The notes below the pieces were generated by a model that was given only the letters and a program-made list of their open reading frames with translations, made no database searches and was not told the origin of the DNA. A program made the translations under genes and the position numbers. A stretch of 60,923 bases of DNA from an uncultured Bacteroidales bacterium (lineage in GTDB: Bacteria > Bacteroidota > Bacteroidia > Bacteroidales > Bacteroidaceae), in assembly GCA_902798425.1 (NCBI GenBank), contig CADBWR010000011.1, positions 1 to 60,923 of the forward strand, written 5' to 3'. Positions 1 through 8,111 of the stretch are shown here, piece after piece. Each line of letters opens with the position of its first letter. Within the stretch, counting starts at the first letter, position 1.

Positions 1-109
1 TGATTTTGGCGGGATTGCCACCGACTACTGCGTTGTCGGGGACATCCTTGGTGACTACGGCACCAGCGGCTACGACGGCATTGCGGCCTATGGTGACACT
101 GGGACAGAT
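1..109 (-). pseudogene. 3' fragment of a hexapeptide-repeat (LbH) O-acetyltransferase
   Basis: Read leftward, this stretch encodes [13 protein letters not shown], then [11 protein letters not shown] and GGNPAKI, the typical left-handed beta-helix end of maltose/serine-type O-acetyltransferases. It is clearly richer in G+C than the next 13 kb. Homology stops abruptly at about position 109. Upstream codons stay open for about 30 residues but no longer look like hexapeptide repeats and offer no ATG. The gene therefore seems truncated at its 5' side by the inserted accessory DNA, and its 3' end lies outside the window. The exact substrate cannot be told from a fragment. Confidence 0.6.
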
Positions 110-123
110 GTCCCTGTGGCATT
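109..123 (+). repeat. 15-bp direct repeat, copy 1 (TGTCCCTGTGGCATT)
   Basis: This 15-mer sits exactly where acetyltransferase homology and high G+C end. An identical copy lies at 2997-3011, just beyond the end of jetD, in the same orientation. A related G/C-rich GGACAG-type sequence (GACACCTGTCCCC) is at 453-465. The copies may mark recombination junctions of the accessory block or be ends of a small dispersed element. No transposase or integrase is near them. Confidence 0.4.
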
Positions 124-389
124 CGCAAATCGTTTCCAAATATGCTTCATCTTTTGGATATTCTGTGCATGGAAATACAACAATTAGTATAATTATGTTA
201 ATCTACTCTAATAATTGGCCATTACAAGAACAATTTTATAAAATATTTCCTATATTTGCCTTAACCAAAACCAACAGACCTATGTATACAAAGACAGAAT
301 CAAAAGATGAAAAGATGACAACCAACCAGAAAAAGGTTGAATCGAGTCTGAAGAAGCCTATGCCATCCATATGGTACACCTAAAATCAT

Positions 390-418
390 TAGCGCGACAC
401 CAACTCGGTGCCGCGCTA
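390..418. terminator. Hairpin, probable bidirectional terminator
   Basis: The arms TAGCGCG and CGCGCTA enclose an inner CACC/GGTG stem, flanked by ATTTTAG on the right and AAAAT on the left. It lies in an AT-rich stretch (about 120-441) where I see no credible gene on either strand. It would terminate transcription coming from the remnant at 442-660. Confidence 0.5.
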
Positions 419-441
419 TTTTAGTCATCAGCCATCATACA

Positions 442-660
442 TTAGGCGAGACGGACACCTGTCCCCATTGTACTTCGGCAGTCTTCCTTTTCATCCACAA
501 ACTCATATGCATAAGTACATCCTTCTACCAACTGCCATCTTGATTCGCCAGGTAGCGGCTCCCGTTCCTCAAAGACCTTCGCCTTTGAGGACTGTGGATA
601 CACTATTAGCTTCAGTCCGCTGTGTTTCCCCTCGACCGATATGTTAAGATATTCTGCCAT
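442..660 (-). pseudogene. N-terminal remnant of an unrecognised protein
   Basis: A 72-residue leftward reading frame starts MAEYLNISVEGKHSG and contains VEGCTYAYEFVDEKE. It reads like the beginning of a folded beta-rich protein rather than random translation. After about residue 60 the sequence (CRSTMGTGVRLA) loses protein-like character near a GGACAGGTGTCC-like motif, so I read it as the 5' stump of a longer gene. The family is not recognised with certainty; a DUF2357/McrC-like start is a weak guess. The surrounding pieces are also gene fragments. Confidence 0.35.
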
Positions 661-751
661 ATTCTTTTGACGCTTGGATTTTCTGCGAAGATAAGAAACA
701 ACTGATTATCAGATATTTGTGTTACGACAGGATTTACTCTGCAAATAAAAC

Positions 752-964
752 TTAGCCATAGAATGGGATGTATGTCATATACTTTTTTGACGCAGTTTCA
801 ATATCGGCAGGTTTTATCAATCCTGCATCCATTGTGTCTGAAATAATACGAGATGCAACAGAGGAATCATTTTTAGTTAGTTCAAATCTCTCTCTGACAG
901 ATTGATTGTTCATACTCTCATTGTCTGCATAAGCAAGACAACAATGCTGGTAACAGACCAGCAC
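752..964 (-). pseudogene. C-terminal remnant of a Schlafen/AlbA_2-type DNA-binding protein
   Basis: The 70 codons contain NNQSVRERFEL, ASRIISDTM, AGLIKPAD and a final KKYMTYIPFYG. This matches the winged-helix tail usual for AlbA_2 / divergent-AAA_4 putative transcriptional regulators, which often end in KYIPYW-like residues. The reading frame is closed by a stop just upstream, and the next gene ends 14 nt away, so the N-terminal AlbA and ATPase-like parts are missing. It is a decayed accessory gene with no expected activity. Confidence 0.5.
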
Positions 965-977
965 TTACCATATTTCT

Positions 978-1583
978 TTAGTCGCTAAATTTTATTAACT
1001 CATAAGATGCTCGATCTCTCTGTATCATCTCTCCAATCTGCTTTTGAGCTGTTTGAAAAGTTGAAAGCATCATGTCAATATCAATATCTATTTCTTGTGC
1101 ATAATATTTCCAAGACATATACCAGTTTGATTTTGCTTTTTTACCTTTTTTCTTGACAATATAGCCTATTTCGAAACCATCTTTTGTCTTATAGAAATTA
1201 TTGAGATATTCAGGCATACTCTCGCAGTCCTTTTCAACGCTGTCCTTCAGTCTATGAATGGCCGTGATTATTTCATCAACATCTTGATACCAAATAAAAG
1301 TTTGAAAAGTCACATTGGATACTTTTTGCGATAATTTAAAAAAATAGCCTGATTTCTGTTCATTGATATATACGCTACGATTTTGCGTGTAAATTTCAGG
1401 CTCCATGATGCCAAACCTCAAACTTGTACTGTTTGAATCAACGAACTTAATTAACTTCCCTCTATTTAATAGTAATTCGCCATACCTAGTATCTGCATAT
1501 AGAGAGTCGTTTTCTACAACTTTTTGCGCTTGTGTGGAAACGACCATCAGGAGCGAAATAATGACTAACAATATTTTTCTCAT
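978..1583 (-). CDS. Small secreted protein of unknown function
   Basis: The product is about 201 residues, counted from the ATG at 1583 (MRKILLVIISLLMVVSTQAQ), which gives a clean signal peptide. A longer frame from 1661 exists but would place the promoter inside the gene. The mature part is rich in charged residues and aromatics (WYQDVDEIITAIHRL, SNWYMSWKYYAQEIDIDID). I recognise no domain. Its own promoter and leader closely resemble those of the gene at 2329-2898, and a lipoprotein gene lies upstream. Export to periplasm or surface is inferred from the signal peptide only. Confidence 0.65.
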   Translation of the reverse strand: MRKILLVIISLLMVVSTQAQKVVENDSLYADTRYGELLLNRGKLIKFVDSNSTSLRFGIMEPEIYTQNRSVYINEQKSGYFFKLSQKVSNVTFQTFIWYQDVDEIITAIHRLKDSVEKDCESMPEYLNNFYKTKDGFEIGYIVKKKGKKAKSNWYMSWKYYAQEIDIDIDMMLSTFQTAQKQIGEMIQRDRASYELIKFSD

Positions 1584-1609
1584 GTTCGTTTGTTTTAGAT
1601 TCTCTGATG

Positions 1610-1639
1610 CAAAGATAATAATTATATGGAACAATGCAA
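1610..1639 (-). promoter_or_regulatory. Bacteroidetes-type promoter for the gene at 978-1583
   Basis: Leftward, a TTG (1639-1637) is followed by 19 nt and TATCTTTG (1617-1610), matching the Bacteroidetes -33/-7 consensus. The start codon follows 26 nt later, after the leader ATCTAAAACAAACGAA, which is shared with the promoter at 2926. Confidence 0.7.
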
Positions 1640-1666
1640 AAATGTTGAAACATTTTTTCATTGATA

Positions 1667-2221
1667 TCAGGTGCCAGGCTCCTCTGACATATTCTCTTTT
1701 TCATTAATCTTTAATAAGGCACCATATTTAATTTTAAACTGGTCTCTCTTCTTCGAAATCTCGTCAAATAGTTCTCCAGTTTTATTACTATATGATTTAT
1801 AACTACCACTAATATCTAGCACTGTGCGAGTTAATGTACTGACATCACTAACAATATCAACGAAATCATTATAACAATCTTTTCGACTAGAAGGCGGCGA
1901 ATTCAGCTCTGATGTGATGTTTAATAGTTCCTCGTTTATTTCTCGTGCCTTTGAGTCAATTTCATAAACACGTATAGAATCTGAAACCTCTTTCAGGGCT
2001 TCACTAAAATCATTGCAGCGTTTTCCACTGGGAGTTACGTTCTTAAAGATTGCGTTATGCCATGCTTCAGCTACAGCGTCATGAATGATTGCATCCGTTA
2101 GCAGAACTGAAGTCATTTTCAAATCAGCCATACTAATTTTCTCATCAAATTCTTTTTCTGCCTTGCCACAAGCAACAAGCAGAATACAACCAGCCATTAA
2201 TAGTAATAATTTCTGTTTCAT
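1667..2221 (-). CDS. Putative lipoprotein of unknown function
   Basis: The product has 184 residues. The N-terminus MKQKLLLLMAGCILLVACGKAE is a classical lipoprotein signal with the lipobox LVAC, so Cys18 would be lipidated. The rest is helical and polar, without cysteines forming an obvious motif except single ones (KRCND, KDCYND), and no domain is recognised. A consensus promoter lies just upstream at 2253-2282. The gene belongs to a cluster of three small exported proteins in the accessory region. Confidence 0.65.
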   Translation of the reverse strand: MKQKLLLLMAGCILLVACGKAEKEFDEKISMADLKMTSVLLTDAIIHDAVAEAWHNAIFKNVTPSGKRCNDFSEALKEVSDSIRVYEIDSKAREINEELLNITSELNSPPSSRKDCYNDFVDIVSDVSTLTRTVLDISGSYKSYSNKTGELFDEISKKRDQFKIKYGALLKINEKENMSEEPGT

Positions 2222-2252
2222 AGCTTTTTTATTATAGGTTCTTAATCACTTG

Positions 2253-2282
2253 CAAATATACAAATAAAAAGGCATAAAGCAA
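2253..2282 (-). promoter_or_regulatory. Promoter of the lipoprotein gene at 1667-2221
   Basis: Leftward TTG (2282-2280), exactly 19 nt, then TATATTTG (2260-2253). This is a full match to the Bacteroidetes TTG-N19-TAnnTTTG pattern, 31 nt ahead of the start codon. Confidence 0.7.
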
Positions 2283-2296
2283 AATAAAAGAAAGGA

Positions 2297-2321
2297 AAAA
2301 GGGGCTCAGTGAGCCCCTTTT
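2297..2321 (-). terminator. Rho-independent terminator after the gene at 2329-2898
   Basis: An 11-bp stem (AAAAGGGGCTC and GAGCCCCTTTT) with a 3-nt loop lies 8 nt beyond the stop codon. Read leftward it ends in a run of Ts. Confidence 0.8.
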
Positions 2322-2328
2322 ATCTTTT

Positions 2329-2898
2329 TTATAAATCATCCATTACTTTCTTTCTCGTCTCGTCGGCATTAACCCTGTCAATATAACGAAGGATGATGGA
2401 GGCGGTATCGTACTCCTTCTTCTTCATTGTTAGTTGGATTTTACCTCCCTCACAAGTAAACTCTGATATAAAGTTGCAATTGTCATGAAGGAGATAATAG
2501 AATTTAGATGAATCATTATTAGGTTCAAAACCAGAAAATTCTTCAGTAGATTCTGGAGTGCCATATTTCTCCGTCAACATTTCCTTCAGACTATAATACG
2601 AACTCGCTATGCTGCTCCATGTCTCTTCCTCTGGGAATATAACTGCCACAAGATTAACTTGATCTCGGTCAGAGAAACGAGTAACACCAACGGTACATCC
2701 CTTAGTAGCAGCAAACTCTCCCTTTAGCAGCGCTGTACCGTCCTGCTGTCCTAAAAAGGTAAACCCTTTGTCTTTAAGTTTTTGCACAAAACTATTCAAA
2801 GTACCTTCCATGGGAATTCCCTTAAACTTCATGTGAGTAGTCTGTGACATACACACCATAGAAACTGCGAGAAGCAGTGAGATGAATAATTTTCTCAT
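2329..2898 (-). CDS. Small secreted protein of unknown function
   Basis: The product is about 189 residues, counted from ATG 2898 (MRKLFISLLLAVSMVCMSQ), which gives a signal peptide. The mature part starts HMKFKGIPMEGTLNSFVQKLKDKGF and contains LTEKYGTP, a pattern common in Bacteroidetes periplasmic proteins of unknown role, but I cannot name the family. It has its own promoter (2926-2956) and terminator (2297-2321), so it is a single-gene unit. The leader nearly duplicates that of the gene at 978-1583. Confidence 0.65.
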   Translation of the reverse strand: MRKLFISLLLAVSMVCMSQTTHMKFKGIPMEGTLNSFVQKLKDKGFTFLGQQDGTALLKGEFAATKGCTVGVTRFSDRDQVNLVAVIFPEEETWSSIASSYYSLKEMLTEKYGTPESTEEFSGFEPNNDSSKFYYLLHDNCNFISEFTCEGGKIQLTMKKKEYDTASIILRYIDRVNADETRKKVMDDL

Positions 2899-2925
2899 AT
2901 TCGTTTGTTTTAGATTTTTCGACTG

Positions 2926-2956
2926 CAAAGATACAAATTAGTGAGAAGAAAACCAA
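2926..2956 (-). promoter_or_regulatory. Promoter of the gene at 2329-2898
   Basis: Leftward TTG (2956-2954), 20 nt, then TATCTTTG (2933-2926). The transcript leader contains ATCTAAAACAAACGAA directly before the start codon region, as at 1610. Confidence 0.65.
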
Positions 2957-2996
2957 AACATTTATTGAGTTTTATTTTATATTGGATGTCAGTATC

Positions 2997-3011
2997 TGTC
3001 CCTGTGGCATT
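2997..3011 (+). repeat. 15-bp direct repeat, copy 2 (TGTCCCTGTGGCATT)
   Basis: This is an identical copy of the 15-mer at 109-123, located 20 bp beyond the stop codon of jetD. The 2.9 kb between the copies holds gene fragments and the three small exported proteins. Confidence 0.4.
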
Positions 3012-3030
3012 TGTAATCAATAACTTAAGA

Positions 3031-4155
3031 TTAAGGAATACTCTTCGTAATGTAATCAAAAGGGACCTTTTCTTGTTCTAATCGCAGATTATTAGCTTTA
3101 AGATACTCAAACATATTATTTTCTTCTGCTGTTAGACACAATTCCTTCTCTACATTAGTTACCGTACCTTTATCACCCTCAAAATACTTATCAAAAGTAT
3201 ATCGATCCATTAAAAAGCTCTGTACCTGCTTAAAATGAAATCTAAATTCTGAGAGAATCTGGAATCCTTGAGCATCTAAATCTCCCCAATAATAGATTCT
3301 TTTCGTCTTGAGCCATTCAACATCCTTCATTACATCAACACCGAATCCGTGTCCCCATATGACGATACTATCTCTTTTTATGGGAAAAATCAGCATATTA
3401 ATCTTGTTCTCCACGACATATACGGTCTGAATTGGAAGAGACAAATGTTGAAACTCACTTATTGGAATACTTATATCATCAATACCCCCAAAAAGTTGAT
3501 GACTAATGGCCTCGTCTAATATCCGAAAACGCACTAAGGGTTCATCATACTTGAGATTAAAACGGGGTTCAAATTTTCTTTCTTCAATATTTACATAATC
3601 CGCAATTATAATATCAAGCAATTCACGTATTATTCCTGAATTGTTTTCAATGAACTTGGTATGAACTTGTATTGGCAACTCACGAATATAAAGATGTGGT
3701 TGGGGGATTGCCTTGAAATATTTGCATACCTTGAGCAAACTCTCCCAATCATTCTCTATGACTTTAATGGGGTATTTGTAAATCCATTCTTTCAGCTCAG
3801 GAAATGAAGAGAGAATGCTGCTTATGTCTTTCTTGAATTTTGCAGTATCCTTTTCTTCATTGATATATTTAAGATAGTCGTATTCTGTCTGAAAACTGAT
3901 AGATGTTGGAATATCCTGTATCCCATGCCTTTTCGTTTTTACTGTTTGGTATTCGATTGTATACCCATATCCTTTTTTCTCTTTCGAGCAACTAATTAAA
4001 TCCGTCAACTCTTCCTCAAATTTGACGGTATCCTCGTTTGGTTTCTTATCACCAACAATAACAATTGGGTTGAAAGATTCACCCTCAACGATAGACTGCA
4101 AATAAGCCTTGTACTTATTTACCGCTTTCTTTTTTATTTCAATTGGCGTTATCAT
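3031..4155 (-). CDS. jetD: Wadjet nuclease subunit JetD
   Basis: The product has 374 residues, the usual JetD length. The N-terminal half corresponds to the DUF3322 region and the C-terminal half to DUF2220, a Toprim fold related to topoisomerase VI subunit A. The motif YYWGDLDAQGF, near residue 290, carries the acidic D-x-D metal ligands; IVIWGHGFGVD precedes it. In studied type I Wadjet systems JetD is the nuclease that cuts small circular DNA after the SMC-like JetABC complex has extruded a loop. The start overlaps the end of jetC by 17 nt, and it is the last gene of the operon. No truncation is visible. With jetC interrupted, its activity may be lost or uncoupled. Confidence 0.85.
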   Translation of the reverse strand: MITPIEIKKKAVNKYKAYLQSIVEGESFNPIVIVGDKKPNEDTVKFEEELTDLISCSKEKKGYGYTIEYQTVKTKRHGIQDIPTSISFQTEYDYLKYINEEKDTAKFKKDISSILSSFPELKEWIYKYPIKVIENDWESLLKVCKYFKAIPQPHLYIRELPIQVHTKFIENNSGIIRELLDIIIADYVNIEERKFEPRFNLKYDEPLVRFRILDEAISHQLFGGIDDISIPISEFQHLSLPIQTVYVVENKINMLIFPIKRDSIVIWGHGFGVDVMKDVEWLKTKRIYYWGDLDAQGFQILSEFRFHFKQVQSFLMDRYTFDKYFEGDKGTVTNVEKELCLTAEENNMFEYLKANNLRLEQEKVPFDYITKSIP

Positions 4156-7100
4156 TGGCTAAGAATTTATCGCGTTCTTCTTTAAAGACTTCAATAGGCA
4201 TATCAAACAGACGTGATTCATTGTCATTGCGCTCCACATAATGCACAAAAGAAATGTCATCCTCTACGATATGAATATTATCACTAGGAGTCACCACAAG
4301 CAACTGTAAATGCAATTGTTTGCAGAGAGAAATCAAATAGCGAGCTTTGTCCTCATCCTGGGCTTTGAAAGCCTCGTCGATGGCAATAAATCGAAGAGAA
4401 TTAGATTGTAGCCCGTCTTTGGTCAGACCAAACTGATATGCAATGGCTGAGCCAAGAATGGTGTATGTAAGTTGAGCCTTTTCGCCTCCAGACAGTTGCC
4501 CCATACTTTCATAAACGTTACGCTTTTGTTCAGTCTCTTTATAGAACTCGTCTGCTCGATATGAGTACCAATTTCTAACATCCATCACCTTCTTGCGCCA
4601 TTGTTCGTCTCGCAGATGTTGTATAAGAGGCTGTATTTTTTGTTCAAAGTGATTGCGTCTGCCATCAATCGAAGCATCAACTTCACGTATATTGGGTATC
4701 GCACCTTCCAACTCTTTTCTAAATTCGGCAATATCAGTATTCGCTTTCTTGAAATTCACCAGCTGTATATATGTAGAAGGAGAAGAACTAAAATCTATAG
4801 CCTTAAGCGATTTGTTTAACATTTCAATAGTATCCTTGATGGATTTTTCCCAACCAACAAAGAACATTCTGAACGAAGATACTTGATTGGTCAGTGTCTC
4901 ATGTAGATAGCTATTGAATCTCTGCTCATGACGAACCAAGTCTTCTTTCTTCAGTTTTTCATAAAACTTTTGATATTCGCTGATAAGATGCAAGTGTTGT
5001 GCGTCAGGAAGAGTATGAACGTCAGAGCGCCAGTCTCTATACTTTTGCAGAATCTCTTCTGATGGATTCTTAAACTGAGTTATCAAGGCTGAAACTTCGC
5101 GTTCAATCCTGTTCTTCTCTTCTTTTTTCCCCTCTTCTTGCTGTTTTATATTTGACCGAAAAGATTTTTGTCTTTCTTCACTATTATCATAATTGATGCC
5201 AAGAACTTCAGGATTACTTCCTTCAAATGAAGACACATCAACCACTCCTGTCGTATTCAGAATAGATTGGGCTTCTACTAGACGCTTATTTGCCGTAACC
5301 AATTCAACTTGCTCTATTTGATAGATTTCCCTATCCTTTGACTTGATTGTGACATCCTCTAACGTCTTCAATGCTGTCTGTACTTTCTGCAATTGCTCTT
5401 GCAATTCTTTTATCTTACTATTCGCAGCTTCTAAGTTCTCTTTTTCTTCCTTCTTCTCTTGAATTGTTCTTGCTGTTTCTTCCCAATTGATTTCTTCATA
5501 CTTTGTAAAAAGCTTAAAAATATCGTCGAAACAATCTTTGCGTTTACCGATTTCTTTGATTTTTGTGTTTATCTCTCTGATATCAATGGCATTTTGTCTT
5601 TGTTCATCTTGCAACCCTCTTACTATTTTCTTAATGGCAGCAATCTTCTCTTTATTATCCCACCCTAAAACAAAATTTTCGCGACGGTTGATTTGTGGAC
5701 GATCATCCTTCTCATGCTTGTTATGGGTAGACTTTATGAGTCCTTCTTTTGTAACCACTTTCTCGCCGTAACGATAGAATTCATCCAAATCTTCTACACA
5801 GATATAGTTGTAATTCTCTATAATAATATCTTTAACCCACTCTGAATAGATGCTTTTAGGGTTGAACTCTATCTTTTCAATCAGGCTATTCTCATTATAT
5901 TCTCTAAACTGGAAATTGTTTAAGGAAGGTGTATTCTCATAACGGTGATATACAATCCTGCCCTGTAAATCGTGACTATTCACATACTGACTTACCTGTC
6001 GATAGTATTTCTCAGGAACAACTAATCGTAGTGCAAAATTGTGTAGTATCTTCTCTATGGAATTCTCCCAAACCTTTTCGCTATCCTTAACTCTGATAAG
6101 TTCTCCTATAAAAGGTATTTCTTCTGCTTTAGCATGAATCTCCTGCAAAATCATCTCTCTTATTTCTGTCACACGACCAGAAATATTGTTCTTGTTTTTT
6201 TGTAGGGTATTAAGCGTTTCAATATTTGATATAATTTCTTTGCCAATTCTTTCCTCTACGTTTTTTGCCAGACGCCATTCTTCGTTCTTCTCGTTCAACG
6301 TGGCTTCACAAGAATCCCTCTCTGTTCTAGCCTTCTCACGATTCTCTAAGAATAGAGCTTCAACAGGGTTCTCTGAAAATCCGACTTCTCTTACTTTCTT
6401 GTTATACTCATCAAGCTTCTTCTGACGACTTTGCTTTGTTCTTTCAAATCCCTGCATCTCCTTTTCTATGGCTTTTATCTGCTGACCAACATTGTCATTC
6501 TCAATAGCCATAGACAGAGTACGCTCTTTTTCTTTTAATTCTTCTTTGGCAGCGTTAAGTTTTGTGAGTTCTTCATTTAGTCTCGATAACTTTTCATTCA
6601 GTTCCACCAACTTGGCATTTGCCAGTTCCATATTTTTCTTGGCAAACCAATACACGGCCATTTCTCGTGTCGCCTGCAACTCACTGAGTGCTTTTGCAAT
6701 ATTATCTAACTGTTTGGCTTTCTCATCAATCGGTTTAAGTTGCCCAATCTGTTCACTTACTTTCTCAATAGTTGTTCTTGCCTCTATCAATCTCGCAAAA
6801 CTATCATTGAGACGATTATACTCTTCCTCAGTATCCCGTTGCTCAAGCATATTGTTGCGAATAAAGTCATCTAAATCATTCAGTACCTTAACTCCAACAA
6901 TCTGATTAAATAGCGTCAGGGCTTTGTCTGAACGTAGGCCCATTGAGTGCACTATGCGGTCTTTGTAGTCCTTAATGGTGTCGTAGAATTCAATCTGTTT
7001 CTTGGGCACATTAACATTGTATTTTCTATCCAATGTCTTCCTCCAATAGCCCTTTGCATCAAATGTAGAAAAGTCATCTGTTATATGCAAAGCTTTTGTG

Positions 7101-7564
7101 GAAAAGCCAAATGTGCATTTTAATTCTCCATTTACAAACCAGCGCACCTGAAATAGAGTTACTACGTTTTTAAAGTTGTTGGTGAAAGAAGCGAGGATTA
7201 CAGAATAGGTGTTCTTGTCTCGAAGTTGTTGCTTCCTTGTTGATGCCTCACCTTCAGATTACATGTTACCATAATTGCCAAGCACGTATGTTTCCTCTGT
7301 GCGGTCACCTTTCTTCTCATTACCAGATGATTGGTTGTAGAATCTATCTTTCTTCGCAGGAACTAGCAGTGTCAGCAATGCATCAATCAATGTGCTCTTA
7401 CCAGAAGCATTGGCTCCTGTGAGCAATGAATTATTTCCTCGTGGTTCAATTCGATATACCTTATTGTGGAATGTTCCCCAATTGAATAACTCCATATAGT
7501 TCAACCGATAGCCGGAAGTGCCAGGGTTGGTTGTAAATAAATCATATTGTGCCGGCATACTCAT
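4139..7564 (-). pseudogene. jetC: Wadjet SMC-like ATPase JetC, interrupted by one in-frame TAA
   Basis: The frame from ATG 7564 to the stop at 4139 would encode about 1,140 residues, normal for JetC (MukB/SMC-like). Residues 50-58 are the Walker A motif GANASGKST. Long coiled-coil arms fill the middle. The C-terminal head has the ABC signature LSGGEKAQL near residue 1020 and Walker B FIAIDEAF, then DED. A single TAA at 7259-7261, after GNYGNM, splits the frame. Codons on both sides continue in the same phase (SEGEAST, RDKNTYSVILASF) with no frameshift. The downstream part can only restart at a GTG (7147) or later and would lack Walker A. jetB overlaps the start by 23 nt. Either a recent nonsense mutation or a sequencing error explains this best. 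Confidence 0.8.
7259..7564 (-). CDS. Translated N-terminal piece of JetC
   Basis: This is the 101-codon piece ahead of the internal TAA of jetC. It holds the start of the SMC-like head, including Walker A (GANASGKST) and the hydrophobic strand NSLLTG, and ends GNYGNM. On its own it lacks the partner Walker B and signature motifs and should not hydrolyse ATP. It is listed separately because it would be the product actually made if the stop is real and not read through. Confidence 0.5.
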   Translation of the reverse strand: MSMPAQYDLFTTNPGTSGYRLNYMELFNWGTFHNKVYRIEPRGNNSLLTGANASGKSTLIDALLTLLVPAKKDRFYNQSSGNEKKGDRTEETYVLGNYGNM

Positions 7565-8111
7565 CTAGTTTTTTCTTGAATAAATCCAAATCTTCTATCG
7601 TCACCTTTTCTTTGATAATGCGATGTATTTTATAACGCACATCATCACCGTTTCGCTTTACTTCTTTTAGGTACCCAAGTTCGGCAACTCGTTGAATATA
7701 GGTGTCCAAATCTTTCTCCAGCTTCACCTTATTATAATTTTCAGGTAGGAATAGTCGTACTTCATCTTTTATCTCGTTTGTTGTTATTATTCGGTCTAAG
7801 GATTGTGTTTCGGTAGGATTGCTGTCGTAGTCTTCAAGCAACTGTCTGAGTACTATAACCACTATAGAAACTTCAAATCCCAACTGTCTCCGAGTTACGA
7901 GATTCATGGTGGTATCATCATCATATACCACTTGCTTAACGAAAGCAAAACCCTCGTTTTTCTTTACTATAAGCTCCAACCCTATCACAGATAGGTATTC
8001 TTGGATTTCATTTTGGTATAGAAGTATGTCATTCCATACAGGAGAGGACTTCTCTGCCGTCTTTCTTAACAGATAGACAATTGCTTTAGAATATGGTTTT
8101 ATCTCGTTCAT
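7542..8111 (-). CDS. jetB: Wadjet subunit JetB (DUF4194, MukE-like)
   Basis: The product has 189 residues. Its position between jetA and jetC, its size, and the content (YSKAIVYLLRKTAEKSSPVWNDI, winged-helix-like VAELGYLKEVKR and YKIHRIIKEKVT) fit DUF4194, the MukE/kite-like subunit that bridges the kleisin and the SMC heads. It starts inside the end of jetA (4-nt overlap) and its end overlaps the jetC start by 23 nt, which points to translational coupling. The frame is intact. Confidence 0.85.
   Translation of the reverse strand: MNEIKPYSKAIVYLLRKTAEKSSPVWNDILLYQNEIQEYLSVIGLELIVKKNEGFAFVKQVVYDDDTTMNLVTRRQLGFEVSIVVIVLRQLLEDYDSNPTETQSLDRIITTNEIKDEVRLFLPENYNKVKLEKDLDTYIQRVAELGYLKEVKRNGDDVRYKIHRIIKEKVTIEDLDLFKKKLDEYAGTI

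Noticed and set aside
6-383. Rightward gene at the left edge
   Set aside because: Its first part is the antisense of the acetyltransferase fragment and the rest is AT-rich with no start signal or recognisable protein features.
7148-7258. Frameshift or insertion-sequence scar in jetC
   Set aside because: I translated the gap codon by codon: the phase is the same before and after the TAA and the sequence stays protein-like, so it is a point nonsense change.
7259-7261. Stop codon reassignment to explain interrupted genes
   Set aside because: The interrupted genes use TAA, TAG and TGA, while the intact core genes end with the same three codons; recoding of one codon cannot explain all cases.
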